Source: Oncomelania hupensis (lineage: Eukaryota > Mollusca > Gastropoda > Littorinimorpha > Pomatiopsidae). From it: DNA of 64,000 bases. The notes under the pieces are model-generated. The model did not search any database and was not told the origin of the DNA. It saw only the letters and a list, made by a program, of their open reading frames with translations. Within the stretch, counting starts at the first letter, position 1. The number at the start of each line of letters is the position of its first letter. The translations under genes and the position numbers were made by a program. Of the stretch, positions 1-11,745 are shown in pieces. The stretch spans positions 74,114,119-74,178,118 of the forward strand of contig CM072511.1 of NCBI GenBank assembly GCA_036898135.1. Direction: 5' to 3'.

Positions 1-279
1 AGAGAGTTGAAAGTAGAGAGAGTTGTTGTATTAGAGTTGAGAAAGTTGTAAAAAGTGGAAAGTTCATAGTCGAGAATTGTAGAGTGGAAAAAGCGATTGA
101 ACGATTGTATGCAGTTGTTGATGTATGCTGAATAAAAGTGGAAAACTTCATACGACGACTCCTGCCTTGTTGATGATTGAACGGGTTGCATGGATAAACG
201 AATCTGAGTTACACCTATCAGGATTCAAGCATCGGGGCTGAATCGACTACGGATAGAAAAACCAACATCGAGTGTAACA
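1..279 (+). mobile_element. LTR fragment (Gypsy family G), 3' end only
   Basis: The sequence matches the 3' part of the LTRs at 29738-30357 and 62629-63217. It shares the AATAAA at 131-136, the conserved block around the wording 'cggggctgaatc' near 233, and the terminal TGTAACA ending at 279. The 5' part lies outside the window, so it cannot be decided whether this is a solo LTR or the 3' LTR of a full element. Confidence 0.85.
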
Positions 280-1985
280 GTCAGTAGATTTAAAATTTTG
301 TCGGTAGACAAGAGGGAGCAAAGGTCCAGGATTGAGATTTCTTATTAAAAATCATATAGGAAAAATCAAAGATGACTGAGCTCCGCAAAAGAATTCTAAT
401 TCTATAATAATCTGTGGTAAAACTTGAACCCCGACCGAAGTCAGAAAGATAATCGATGTCAATTCACAAACTTTTTAACATCAACCTGCTACGAATCAGA
501 ATCATGTACAGCACAATGTTAGAGTTAATTAAAATAAATCGCTTTGAGGTTGTGTATCGGCATACAATTTTTTTAAAAAGTTAAATCTCATTGACTTCTT
601 TGCATTGTTTTGTCTGCTGCTGCTGTTTCAGCACAGCTAACAAGGTTGTGAACTACGATATGCAATAAGTTAACTAAAGCAAGCTTCAATTATGAAGCTA
701 TCAAATAGATTTATTACCTTATAAGGTCGTTATATAATATGCTGCATTATTTTATACTGTGACAGTGCCTAAGTGTAATCAGTCTGAAATGTTAAGTCCT
801 TTTGCCATAACCATCAGCTGCAAATATATATTCTTGTAAAAATTATTCTCGCCGTAAGAAAAATGACTTTAGTGTAAATTTGTAAAAAAAACTATTTGCC
901 ACCGGAAAATAATACGGCGAAACCATGAGGGTTGGCATCTCTGTGGGTGTAATAAGGTGTTTTGTTCGTTTCTTGTTTATGTGAGTAAATACTACTCACT
1001 TATGATGGTGATGATTATGATGATGATGAAGTAGTCTTGTATAGTGCAGGTATCCACAGAAAAATGTCATGCTCATTGAGCTTGAAAAGGAACGAGAGTG
1101 GCCATCAGATGTTTACAAAGTTCAAATGTACACTAATATATGCACATAATAAAGTAAAAGCTAACTGCAACCTAATATAAACTAGGTCTTCCATAGCAAT
1201 TAAAGATGGCACAGCACTGAACTATAAAGAAATCAGTTACCTATTGCAGACAGTTTGTCAGTATCTTACCACAGTCAAAAAAGCACTAAAACACAATTCT
1301 ATCCTTTCATAAATCATGTCAACCTGAAGTATATCTTAAAGTTTCTTCACACAAAACATATGCACATGTGCAAATACTTGATTATCCCAAATAAAACACA
1401 GAACAAAACAGGTTGCAAATGTACAAGTCTATGAAACATTTTTAAAAAGAATCACCAAAATACCAATATACTTCAAACAATAACAACAGACATCACCAAA
1501 CTTCAGCACCTCATGAACAGAAGTTTATCAACAAATAACAATTATATCCAACAACCTGCAACAACACCTTGCTGGTAATCCAAGTTAAACTGTGAGGTTT
1601 TCGCGGGTCTGCTAGCACTGCCTGCCTTTGTTTGGCATGAAAGCAAGCTATAATTAGCTCTAACACTGGGAAAGCGAACACCATTGTTTAAATAGAGCTG
1701 GAGCTGGTGTAATTACTGTGCATTTTAATGCCACTGTTTCATTTAAGTTTTTCTGGGCACTCATTTTAATGTAAAATATTGTAAGTTTTGTGACACAAAT
1801 GGGCTTTGCCCTTCTAGTTGAAAGATTTTGGATCAGATGGATTGGCTGTGTTTCTAAAATTTGTTGGGAGTAAATTAAAAAGATGTATATTAATTCAATT
1901 AATGTTGCCTTTCTCAATTGTGAAAAGTCCAAAACACAGAAAATAGCAATTATAACATTAATACACTAGGAGAGATGACTTAAAA
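280..1985. other. No gene seen; AT-rich sequence with one dispersed repeat
   Basis: No open frame with recognisable protein content, splice-bounded exon or RNA gene was seen. There is a short ATGATG run near 1011-1030. Positions 1708-1812 are a dispersed repeat that recurs at 29512-29635. Confidence 0.6.
1708..1812 (+). repeat. Dispersed repeat shared with 29512-29635
   Basis: The shared words are 'gcattttaatgccactgttt', 'ctgggcactcattttcat' variants, 'aatattgtaag' and 'gggctttgcc', in the same order and with similar spacing. At the second site it lies about 70 bp after a Jockey-like endonuclease remnant, so it may come from the 3' part of an old LINE. That origin is inference. Confidence 0.6.
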
Positions 1986-2655
1986 AATTGCGGGCCAATT
2001 TCCCTTACAAACACAGATGACAAAATTTTAGCAAACGTTTTAGCAATCATGTTAGGCTCACTTATTTAATCTATAGTATCTGAAGATCAAGTTGGATTTG
2101 TGAAAGGAAGAAATATTATTAACATATTGAGACTAAATGATGATACAATTCATTATTTGGACTCAAAACAAAAGCAAGGTATCTTTGCTCTTGATTACAA
2201 GGCTGCCTTTGACACAGTCTCCAAAGAATTTGTTTGGTCGTTTCAAAAGTTCAATTTTGGAGAAACAAAATTGTCAAGTGGATTCAAATTTTTACGAATA
2301 ACCTAACACTTGTATAAACTATTTAGGCTGGATATTTAAATGTTTTGATATTAATTCAGGAGTGAGACAATGTCCATTCTTGCCGATGGCCTATGTTTTG
2401 ACATTAAAAATATTAGTGATAAAAATAAGAAATAATAAACATATACGTGGAAATAAACTCTCAAGCAAAAAATTGTGAAAACAGAACAGTAAAAATACAG
2501 CTATATGCTGATAATATAACTTTATTTGTTGAGCACATAGATGACCTGAAAAACGTGCTGACTTTGATAACTTTACTGTAATATCAGAAATGTTCACGAC
2601 AAAGATGTGGTAACTCATCCTAGACATAAACAAGATAGTATTGAACAAAACTTGA
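1986..2655 (+). pseudogene. L1/Tx1-like LINE reverse transcriptase remnant
   Basis: Translation across several frames gives an ordered series of non-LTR reverse transcriptase motifs: CGPISLTNTDDKILANVLA near 1990, EDQVGFVKGRNIINI near 2085, IFALDYKAAFDTVSKEFV near 2180, SGVRQCPFLPMAYVLTLKIL near 2360, and LYADNITLFVEH near 2500 where the canonical YADD has become YADN. A trailing stretch reads like the thumb segment that follows the active site in L1-type enzymes. Several stops and frameshifts are present and the longest open frame is only 68 codons (2100-2306), so this is a dead fragment. The KAAFDTVS context favours the L1/Tx1 group over the RTE elements elsewhere in the window. No ends or target duplications were found. 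Confidence 0.75.
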
Positions 2656-3132
2656 CCTTAATTTACCAGCCCTCTAAGTCTAAAGGAATGTTGGCCATTA
2701 TTAAATTAACCTCCTTGAGACGTTCACTCCCAATAGCATCAAGCAGAACTCACTAGGAAGAATGTAAGTTAGCCCACTCGGATATCTGACCTGTGTCCCT
2801 TGACCTTGCCATGCGAATCTTATCACACTTAGATCTACCCTGCAATTCTCCCCTGACACATGAAGTTGAGATGTAACAGATAGTGTCCCAGAAACAGGAC
2901 AGGAAAACAAAGACGGCAGAGAAAAGATTCACTTAGTCGCGAGAACGAGGTGATTGGTCGGAGATGACATAGACCATATCCCCGGTATATCCAACATTTA
3001 CCGGGTAGTCACACGCGAAGCTTAGAACCACGAGGGTCAACAAGGACCGAACTGAAGTGAACAAAAATTCTCAGCCATCACCAACAGAGTGATAGACTAG
3101 AGGCGGTTTCACGATTCCCAGAGAACATGGAA
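2656..3132. other. No feature recognised
   Basis: I see no exon, repeat tail or terminal inverted repeat here. It lies between the L1/Tx1-like remnant and a LINE A 3' end. Confidence 0.5.
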
Positions 3133-3553
3133 GCTCACAGCAGATCTACAATGAAGAATACAAAGCATGGAGATGAGGTGCTACAGAAGATTTATGGGTA
3201 TTTCCTATACCCAGCACATCACCAACTACGAAATCCGACAGACCATCACACAAGCCATTGGACAACACGATGAAATGCTCACAGTGGTGAAGAAACTGAA
3301 ACTCCAATGGTATGGCCATGGTATGACCAGAGCATCAGGCCTTGCAAAGATCATTGTGCAAGGCACGGTGCAAGGAGGCAGAAGAAGAGGGAGATGGGAA
3401 AAGAGGTTGGAGGACAACATTCAAGAATGGACTGGCTTGACACTGAGCAAAGCCATGAGGGTTGCTGAGGACAGAGAAAGATGGAGTATACTGCTTAAAT
3501 GATCATATTGGTGCCCCTACGACCTTCGAGTTATGGGATAGGATAGGATAGGA
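3133..3553 (+). mobile_element. LINE family A copy A1, 3' end (5'-truncated)
   Basis: This is the last part of an RTE-like LINE. An open frame (3167-3502, 111 codons) encodes the C-terminal tail of the RT protein. It includes MEMRCYRRFMGISYT, QAIGQHDEMLTVVKK, the basic stretch GGRRRGRWEK and NIQEWTGLTLSKA, and ends shortly before the typical tail of GGATA repeats at 3536-3553. The frame carries a stop near LLK rather than the longer VPLRPPG-type C-terminus of other copies. It lacks endonuclease and polymerase domains, so it cannot move on its own. Confidence 0.85.
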
Positions 3554-4689
3554 TTCTGGTTCTGATTCTTTTAGTTGGAATAAATCTCTTATTCCTATTT
3601 ATGTCACTAAAACAAAAGTATCGGCAAAATCGCAGATGACAATCCACCAAAAATCACATTTTTCATGATCGAATTCACCCCTTCGAAAAGTTAGATGATG
3701 TAGAACTGTACACTAAATTCAGATTCATTAAGAACTACATTATAGACTTAACGGAAAAAATTTCTGAGGACACACAAGTTGTAAAATAAATAAATGTCCC
3801 CAGACATCAGGCATGGCAATAGGAAATAAGCAAAAAAGATGAAATTATTGCAAGGGGTACTGGGGTAATGCCTCGGAAGGTGGACAGGAGGAAACGCTTC
3901 CTGAGGCTGAGTAATTGTTTTTACATTTTCCACACCTAAAACTCCGCTACCCAGGAGACACCATAACTTTACAAAACAGTGCACTTTATGCTGCACTAAT
4001 TTCTCACCAATGCGTTCAAATTTTATTTCAAACTTACACATTGACTCATAAACTACTTATCTGCATGCAATAACAATGTCCTTGATGCCACTAAGCAATA
4101 CTTTCAGAACAATTAACATTCAGAAACTATCTTTAGAAGCGGTTACTCTGAACAGTTGAATTGGATTGATGATCACTGAAGATGTGATATGATGAAAGTA
4201 TGAACTAATGATACTGAATCCCTCTAACTCCAAGATGTTCATGGGTTCCACAAGGAACGTTCATACTGTGACACTGTTAGTGCTATTGAAATCAATAAGA
4301 TTGTCTGGAAAGAGTGGGAGAGAAGAAATAATCTCTCAAAAACAGTGATCACTTGCTGGATGGAAAGAAAAGTGAGTAAATGCTTGTTTACTTTGCAAAT
4401 GAGTCATGATCATGTTTAAGCGTGCGTGTCTAATGTTAGATTTGTTGTGGATGAAAAAATGTGATTTGGATGTAAACAAGATTATAATGAAGATTATGTC
4501 TGCAAAATTTATAATATTCAGATTTCTTTTAATCAGTATTTCAGTCGCAGTGAAACACTATTTACATATAAAAATTATCCACCATGGTCATGCTCTCACA
4601 GTCACACACACCAAAACACACACATACACGCTAAAACAATTGAGTCGCATGACCCACTTCAGTGTCAACAAGATGGCAACTCATTCGTT
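3554..4689. other. No gene recognised
   Basis: No supported exon or repeat boundary was found. Open frames here (for example on the - strand at 3748-4041) show no family motif and have AT-rich composition. Confidence 0.5.
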
Positions 4690-5110
4690 TCAAATGTATT
4701 TCCAGACATTCACACACATAGGCAAAAAATAAGCATTTTTAAAAGTGTCTTTTTTTAATAGATTTTATAACTCTGGCTTTATCTTAATGAAGCGAACAGG
4801 AAACAGGAAATGATAGGCCACGATCTGAACTATCTAAATCGGATTAGCTAATTTTTAGATACAGGATAAAACATATTTAGAAAAAGGTGAAGCACAATGA
4901 CCTTGACCTTTGAGAAAGTACAAAACACCAATGATCTAACATGCTTAGTGGTAGCTAAAGTGCAAAGTAAAAATGATGAATTTAAGTTCAGTTATTCCTG
5001 GGATAAGGCCAAAGGGGTGTTTTGAACAAAAAGGTTACATTCTGAGCAACGGACAACGAGATTACGACTGAAGGATGGTCCATGATTTGAAGCACCTGTA
5101 TATTAAAATG
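4690..5110 (+). repeat. Unclassified dispersed repeat R, + copy
   Basis: The order of words 'ttcaaatgtatttccagaca', 'aaaagtgt', 'ggtgaagcacaatgacctt', 'gacctttgagaaagt' and 'gatctaacatg' matches the reverse complement of about 54950-55375, and partly matches 42300-42480 and 52920-53030. It contains TGACCTTGACCTTT at about 4900. No terminal repeats or TSD were identified, so the element class is unknown. Confidence 0.6.
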
Positions 5111-5772
5111 CAACAAAATTTATTGAGCCAATTTGGAGATATTGAGCAAAACGTGGGTAACAACAAAATAACTCCAATGATTTTGGCCTTTTGCATTAGA
5201 GCACATATGATGGCATGGGAGGCTGTAATTAATGTTCCTATGAAATTTAATCAAAATCCACAGAGGTTTTTGAAATATGGTTTGGCTCCTTCTGATACTG
5301 TCCCTTTCCCCCTGCCCCTCCCCCCCCCATCTCCCACCTCCAATATTTGACAAAAAGTTTATATAAAACATAAAAATATTATATGGCACTCAAAACTTTA
5401 ACAATGTACGAATATATTTATGAGGACATTTTACACAAAGTATCTACTCATAGAAACCTGTGTGGTTTATGTGAAATGGCAGCCATTTACATTAGGCATG
5501 GAGTAGTACTAGGTTGTTTAAGCACTGTCTATGGGTCAGCATGCATTTGGTAAAACCCTTTCCCTACTTGTCTATGGTTGTTAGTAAGATACGGAGTAAT
5601 ACCCTTCAGTGTCCCCTAGGACCCACAAAGCACGATGAAGATGAGACTTAATATTTGCATTTTGCAAAAATGTGTATTATGTCTAAGCTTAAATGATCAT
5701 ACAGAATATTTCGTTGTTTTTTTTGTTTGTTTGTTTTACATTTTATTTTATTATTTTTCTTCTTTCTTTTAG
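5111..5772. other. Intron-like sequence upstream of the P450 exon
   Basis: There is no feature apart from a poly-C stretch near 5311-5330 and a polypyrimidine tract (5735-5770) leading into the acceptor AG at 5771-5772. Earlier exons of the P450 gene were not found in 1-5772 and presumably lie upstream of the window. Confidence 0.6.
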
Positions 5773-5837
5773 ACGGCGGTTATTCATGCTTTGAGTGTAG
5801 TGATGAAAGATGAGACGATCTACCCAGTGCCAAACAA
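5773..5837 (+). CDS. CYP20A1: Cytochrome P450 family 20 (CYP20A1-like), penultimate coding exon
   Basis: This 65-bp exon is bounded by a strong polypyrimidine tract plus AG (5771-5772) and a GTGAGT donor (5838-5843). It reads TAVIHALSVVMKDETIYPVPN and leaves two bases, AA, that join the A opening the exon at 30705 to give K, then FDPDRF. The stretch corresponds to the segment just before the ERR-triad proline/arginine region of P450s, where family 20 has an xxHALxVVxxD...WPxPxKFDPDRF pattern. P450s are haem-thiolate monooxygenases, usually ER-anchored. Family 20 members are often called orphan enzymes without a settled substrate. Phase agreement across a 25-kb intron and continuity of the family motif are the main support. 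Upstream exons are outside the window. Confidence 0.85.
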
Positions 5838-6698
5838 GTGAGTTTTGTTTGTTTTAATTTAATTGATTGATTGCTTACTGACAATGATGACATAGTTAAG
5901 TATGTTTGTTATCAGCAGCTATTTGAATGAGTCAAAAAGAACATATTTTTGTCTTTTAGACTATAATTGAATTGAGGGCAACTCAAAATATCTTCCAAAC
6001 CAAATTTTCTTTTTTCTTGACTTCTTGTTGTATCAATTTTTATTCCTCAGATTAATCATTAAGATATGTTGTACTGATCCATTTTTCTTGACTATTATAT
6101 TGAGTTAACAGCAATGATTATTGTTGGAATGCTCTACCTCATTCTCCCCATATTTTTATGCAAACCGGTTGGGCATACAGAAATGTTATGTATCAAAATT
6201 CAAAATAATAGCATTATTTTTATCAATTTACCCCTTGGGGTCATGAGCAATCTTGCCACTGTAGATTGTTCTAACCTATAAAGGGAAAAGTGAAAGCCCC
6301 AGTTGAAAACCTGTCTTTCCTTTATAGGCATGACCGATTCACTGCGGCAACAGTACCCCCATTGGAGTGCCGGGGGTTTCAGTATAAATAGTGTCCCCAC
6401 TTTCTGGAAATTTAGTGCTTTAAATTCCCACTGTCGCTGTCTTCCTCATTTACGCTTTCCCATTCCTGCTCTGTCCTATCACTCTGCTATACTATCTTCT
6501 TCTTCGCTAGATCAATGACCTACCTTTTTTCTTGAAAACTCTTCCTGGACAAGACTCCTTGTTTGTGTTTGGGGTCTGTTGGATCAGCTTGGGAGTGTTG
6601 GACGCTTTCTGCCGGGTGGTCACTAGGGCTTCCTATGATGTTATTATTTAGCAATATAGGCATTTTATATGTATATGTTTTGTTGATAATTTATAATT

Positions 6699-6933
6699 AT
6701 GTTTGTATTCTATTTTGGTTTTGTAACCGGGGGTTCGAGTAGTTGGGGTAAAGCCTCAGCCGTCCCCTGCGTGGGATGTCTTTATTGTAAAGTGACTGGC
6801 TGGTGGAGGGCATTCAATTTTCCCACTAGGGTTGTTTCAGCAGATCTTTTATGCGGATCGGGGGTTGTCCGGTCCTGATTTGGCTCGGAAGAGTCCGCTG
6901 GACCTAACGCAACAATCAATCAATCAACAATCA
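6699..6933 (+). mobile_element. Short retroposon S, copy S1
   Basis: The segment aligns along its whole length with the 230-bp insertion at 40024-40253. Shared blocks include 'cagccgtcccctgcgtggga', 'agtgactggctggtgga' and the 3' hallmark 'ggtcctgatttggctcgga' followed by 'gagtccgctggacct'. It ends in a CAATCAAT-rich tail. Similarity may extend upstream toward 6400. It looks like the 3' end of a LINE or a LINE-mobilised SINE, and no coding potential is visible. Confidence 0.8.
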
Positions 6934-8263
6934 TATCAATTTATCTGTTTACTTACTTTTTAAAATGATTAAAGAATTTGGGTTTGGGTACAATAGTTTG
7001 CACGTCGCTTTGTTTATTCATAATTATATCCAAGAGTTCACCATGTCACAGTTATTGTACAGTGGGGTGTGTGGGTGTGGTGGTAGAAGGAAGAGTCATT
7101 CACACACACACTAGTGGGTTTCATATGTCCACGAAGACCAGGCGTGTGGTGAAAGTTTGGCAAGGAATTTTACTGCTTATTAGATATGGAAAGAGGCCAG
7201 GTAGGAAAAGAGGCGACCCTGTAAACAAATAATAAGTTTCATAAGTATAGGTCTCTAATCTTTAAATGTTTATAAAAGTAGTAATCAAAATATTAAACAC
7301 AATCAATTGTAAACAATATATAAGAACTATAAACATACATGATGTTTATATAATGTAATAATCAAAACATCCGGTAGGTCACTTCCGGTGACTCAAAATT
7401 AGAGTTCACAGTTATAAATTATATGCAAAATGTATAAAAAATAAAATAATTAAATTGGCTAAACTTTTGAAGGTTATAATAAATAAATGACTTGGTGAAT
7501 AAACTTGACGTTTTACTACATGATGAAAATACATCATCATCATCATCATTATCATTATCGATAATATCAAACATGATAAATCTTACACAAAAAGAATGAA
7601 TACATTACAATTTAGAATGATGATGACTTAAGATGAGGTCTGACATGAAGCAAAGCATCTGCTTCTAGAAGCATCTAAAAATAAGTGCGTTTATAATGCT
7701 TTGCTTTGTGAGCCGGTCAAACGATGAGAAGTTTTGATTAAGCAGTCTGCGTGGAAGCACAAGTACAAAACCAATCAAGGTCAAGGACAAAAGAAAATAC
7801 CGCTTGAGCTTCGAGCGACGATAAATGCCCAGAACATTACCGCTGCTCGAAGCTAGCAACAACCGCGTGGCTACCGCTCGTGGTGTGGACGCTTCTACGG
7901 TAATTCTAGTTATATTTTTCGCAGCGCAGCTGAAGCGCAGCTCAATGCTTCACTCGAAGCTCATCATGTGGACGCGCCCTATGAACCAGGAGGAGTGAGG
8001 TGCGATCAGCTGTAGGCATCTCACGCCCAGTCCTTGGCTGCAGTTGCTCAGCAACGGCGTAATGAAATTCGTTCCAAGTAGTACCGGAACAGAGGAGCTT
8101 TAGTCAGGAGGAGGCACTGTTGGGGGGTCGTCTGGCCAAGCATTACAACATCGGCCTTGATGTAGCTCAGGTATGATAAACTCTGGCCATTCGAACACTC
8201 TACTTTCAGTAGCTGCTGGAGCTGGTTCAAGTCCAGGTGCTTCAGGTCCAATCCTATCATATC
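6934..8263. other. Mostly featureless; MITE-like segment at about 7640-7985
   Basis: The interval contains a CAT-repeat run (about 7530-7560). A segment near 7640-7985 has many AAGC/GCTT words and ends 'gtggacgcgcccta', like the end of a cut-and-paste element, but no matching opposite terminus or TSD was found. I see no gene here. Confidence 0.4.
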
Positions 8264-9151
8264 CTAACCCGGAGGTCGTAGGGGCACCACAGATGATCGT
8301 TTAACCAGCATACTCCATCTTTCTCTGTCCTCAGCAGCCCTGATGGCTTCGCTCAGTGTCAAAACCAGTCCATTCTCGAATGTTGTCCTCCCACCTCTTT
8401 TTCGGTCTCCCTCTTTTTCTACCTTCTTGCACTGTGCCTTGCAGAATGGTCTTTGCAAGGCCTGATGATCTGGTGACGTGGCCATACCATCAGAGTTTCC
8501 GTTTCTTCACCACTGTGAGCTGGTCATCGTGTTGTCCTATGGCTTGTGTGATGGTCTGTCGGACTTGGTGATGTGTTGGGTATAGGAAATGCCCAGAAGT
8601 CTTCTGTAGCACCTCATCTCCATGTTTTGTATTCTTCATTGGAGATCTGCTGTGAGGGTCCATGCTTCGCAATCATATAGGAAGATGGAGATGCCAAGGG
8701 AGTGCAGCAGTCTTACTTTGGAATGTAGACTGATGGTCATGTCTTTCCAAATGGGCTTCAACCTTGTCATGGCAGCAGTTGTTTGTGCGATCCTGGAGAG
8801 GACTTCCTGTCGGGACCCATTGTCTGATACAATGGCTCCTAAATATTTGAAGCTATGCACTGTGTTGAGGGATTGGCCTTGGACTTTGATGTCCGTGTTG
8901 ATGCCATTGGTGTTGTTGGTCATCATTTTGGTCTTCTCTGCACTTATTTCCATTCCATAAGCTTTGGAGGTGGTGATATAGATGTTGTTGGTGCTGTAGG
9001 TATTTCTCACAGATTATTCTGAGGTTGAAAATCTGTTCAGTGGTACTTCGCCCTGCCTGAATCCTGCTTGTTCTTCAGCTATGATTTGTTCAGCTTGAGG
9101 TTTCAACCTGTTGAGTATTATTTTCAGGAGGACCTTGCTGGGATGGCTGAT
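8264..9151 (-). mobile_element. LINE family A copy A2, truncated and internally deleted
   Basis: On the - strand this copy runs from ...LNTVHSFKYLGAIVSDNGS through IFLYDCEAWTLTADLQ and GDRKRGGRTTFENG to the C-terminal VPLRPPG and a degenerate GGATA tail near 8264-8275. At about 8972 it jumps between two points that are about 400 bp apart in copy A9. That removes the stretch with the FADD catalytic motif. The 5' end is truncated at about 9151, within the segment that reads as the start of the RT domain in other copies. Confidence 0.85.
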
Positions 9152-9801
9152 GCACGGCTGTCTAGAAGCGGTACTGTCAGACGATGGCTAAAAAAAACAC
9201 CTTGTTCTGCCTCTTATGTTTCCTTCACGCTGACTGAACCGCCCATAACCAGATCAGAGACGGCCGCTGGCCTTGGTGTAGCCTAGCCAACTGGCGCTTG
9301 CCTTTAGTACTTTGTGGAGCTTATAATTATTTTATCCAAGCCCATTGCTCCAGACCTTAACGAACCGCCGGCGCCCTCTCTTACGATTTGGTTATACATT
9401 TTAGAAATACATGACAGTTGTCCCTCACGCTATTAGAAAATACTTTTGCTCGCTATGCATAAGTATTTTATGCCTAACAAAAATTCCTGCTGAAACTGTA
9501 TTTTAAAAACTCATCCACTATTTACTATACACAAGAGAGCCCAAACAAACGAGAATACATTTAAAACCTCATCCAAAACAGCACAATTTACAAGACATGA
9601 GGCAATGCAAACAAAACCTTTTTTAGAGAGAGAGAGAGAGAGAGAGATTAAACATTTAATAACATATTTGAACAATGGGAAAAATGTATTGTACTCACCT
9701 ATAACAGGTAATCTCATGGCCCATCCTGAATAAATCACCACTATAACTGTCATTGTCACATAACACGCACAGTGATCAAGCAATTCAGAAAGAAAAAACA
9801 A
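9152..9801. other. No gene recognised; GA microsatellite at 9625-9648
   Basis: There is a 24-bp GA run. A - strand open frame at 9511-9855 has hydrophobic content but overlaps a locally duplicated block and shows no family motif, so I do not call it a gene. Confidence 0.5.
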
Positions 9802-9870
9802 GACAATCAAAGCATACACCCGGTGGTAACGAATTGCAGTACACGGTAACATCACACAGTAAAGATCTGT
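9802..9870 (+). repeat. Local direct duplication, copy 1
   Basis: The words 'gacaatcaaagcatacac', 'cggtggtaacgaattgc' and 'cacacagt(a/g)aagatctgt' recur at 9976-10038 in the same orientation. The second copy lacks six bases of the first. Its origin is unknown. Confidence 0.8.
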
Positions 9871-9975
9871 GCTGTATAGGGGGCCTTTTGCTTGCCACCT
9901 CCGCCATTAGCACGCACGAGCTACTTTCGTTAACAAGTAAAGAATAGAAAGAAAGAAAAAACAAAACCCAATAAA

Positions 9976-10038
9976 GACAATCAAAGCATACACGCGGTGG
10001 TAACGAATTGCGGTACGCATCACACAGTGAAGATCTGT
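9976..10038 (+). repeat. Local direct duplication, copy 2
   Basis: This is the partner of 9802-9870. It lies about 60 bp upstream of the candidate terminal exon at 10096. Confidence 0.8.
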
Positions 10039-10095
10039 ACCTGAAAATAATAGTGCCAAATATTATAATAGTATACTACTGTTTTTTGGTTGCAG

Positions 10096-10241
10096 ATGAT
10101 GATGCTTATGCAGTGCTCAGAGGATCTTTTGCTGTCCTCGGCCCAAGAGCCAGAAAGAAAGTGATTGGTGTTGAACTCACCAAAAAAAAACATGCTCCAA
10201 ATGCATGTTTTAAAGCTGGAGCATTCCTGCCCACCTCATAA
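10096..10241 (+). CDS. Candidate terminal exon of an unidentified + strand gene
   Basis: A polypyrimidine stretch and TTGCAG (10090-10095) precede an open frame reading DDDAYAVLRGSFAVLGPRA and then RKKVIGVELTKKKHAPNACF, closing with a TAA at 10239-10241. An AATAAA follows at 10293-10298. I do not recognise the protein. It lies in the P450 intron on the same strand. Splicing the P450 exon at 5837 to this acceptor would create an immediate stop (AAA TGA), so it is not a simple alternative P450 end. It could be a small nested gene, a pseudogene exon or chance. Confidence 0.3.
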
Positions 10242-10299
10242 CAAGATGTAGAATGATGCTGAGGATTTCTTCATTCAACTTTTTTTTTTTATAATAAAT

Positions 10300-11508
10300 T
10301 ATTTAACCAGTTAATTAAACATATATCTAAAACATACTAATGCCTAATGGTGTTTTTATATGAAACACATTCACATGTGGAAGTGTTCTTCCAAATGTAA
10401 GTAAACTCTGTGAAGAAAGCAAGAAGTAACAGAGATTTAAATTGTTATAATGTTGTGCATCGTCAAGTTTTGTTATGTTTTTAACACCCAAAATCACATT
10501 TGTTGTATTCTGGAACATGCTCATGACTTCAGATGGTTTCTTATGAAAGATGTTGATATTTCACAGCTTTCCTCCAAATTTTATCACAATCGGTCAAGAA
10601 ATGAAGAAGTTACAATTTTTTTTTCGTTTTGTGGCGTTCACGGCCCTCCGGAATGGAGATTTTGAACATTTTGCCAAGTTTGGGCCCATCCTATGAGGAA
10701 TTTCAAGTATTTACTGCAGAGAATTTTTTTTTCCCATTATTGCATTGTTCAATACCTTTTAACTAGCCTAGTATGTATAGTCATTCATGAAATCTGTTTG
10801 TGTTGCAATGGGCCAAAGTTGGCCTCTCGTTCATATTGCAACAAATAGCTGGAGTGATTTTTTGTATTTTGTTCCTCTTTATGCCACGACATGATATGTT
10901 TTTGTGCTTTGGTTGCCTATTAATTACAATCAGCTGGTTGTAATAAATGAAATATTATAAAATAAGATGTGTCTCTCTATTCTTCATGTTCCTTTTTGCT
11001 CTCTGAACTTGGCTTTTTTTAAGCGTTTTTACGTGTGCGCAACTAGTGTAATCTTTAAATACTCATAACTTTTAAAAGAAAAGAGATATCCACTTACTTT
11101 TTTTTTTATTTTTCATCATTTATAAAGTTCTTTATGGAAATTCCAACATATAACTTAAATTCTGACAAAAAAAATTTCACTGCCGCTACCTACGTATACA
11201 CAATTGAAAACGTAAAACCAGTCCACTGCTAGTAAGCTTACAGTGCAGGACCGGACAGCTAGTGCCGTCAAATCAACTTAAATATAAAACAAACCAAATC
11301 GATTTCATGGTTCTCGATTATGCTAACACAAAACACAGATATGGAAGTAACTAAATGCAAACCATTATCACAATACAAAGGATATTCCACATAAAACGAT
11401 CACTTTTAGTACACAAAAATAGGATGATGAGCCATACATTTCCACGCGTACTCCTCATATCTGTGTACTGCAGTGCTTAGCTTAGAGCGGCTTCTGCATC
11501 AGAGCTGT
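10300..11508. other. No feature recognised
   Basis: The sequence is AT-rich with short homopolymers. No family motif, TSD pair or supported splice-bounded exon was seen. Confidence 0.5.
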
Positions 11509-11578
11509 GTTTCTTAGGCCGCGAGCCAAACAAGCATGCTCGTCGCGGGCCAAGCGGTATCAAGAGTGCCTAAGAAAC
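11509..11578. repeat. Small inverted-repeat element (70 bp)
   Basis: GTTTCTTAGGC at 11509-11519 is matched by its exact reverse complement GCCTAAGAAAC at 11568-11578. The interior is GC-rich and contains 'gcgagcc' and 'gcgggcc'. Similar 'ctaagaaac' and GCTTG-rich sequence occurs at 14350-14560. This fits a minute foldback or PIF-like MITE, but no TSD is evident. Confidence 0.45.
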
Positions 11579-11680
11579 GACCAGCAGAAGCAAGTTTGTT
11601 TTGAAAATGGCGTACATTTCGAAGTGCATTGTGAAGGCGATAGCTTTAGAGGAGGTGTCTTCGGATTCAGGCACAAACTG

Positions 11681-11683
<3 letters not shown>

Positions 11684-11745
<62 letters not shown>
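11684..11745. repeat. (ATT)n microsatellite
   Basis: About twenty uninterrupted ATT triplets are present. The leucine run in the overlapping open frame is a translation artefact. Confidence 0.95.

Noticed and set aside
7640..7985. Complete MITE ending 'gtggacgcgcccta'
   Set aside because: No matching opposite terminal repeat or TSD could be found.
9511..9910. First exon of a - strand gene (ATGGCGGAGG near 9908, GTGAGT donor near 9700)
   Set aside because: The ATG frame stops before the donor, and the block is partly a local duplication of 9976-10038.
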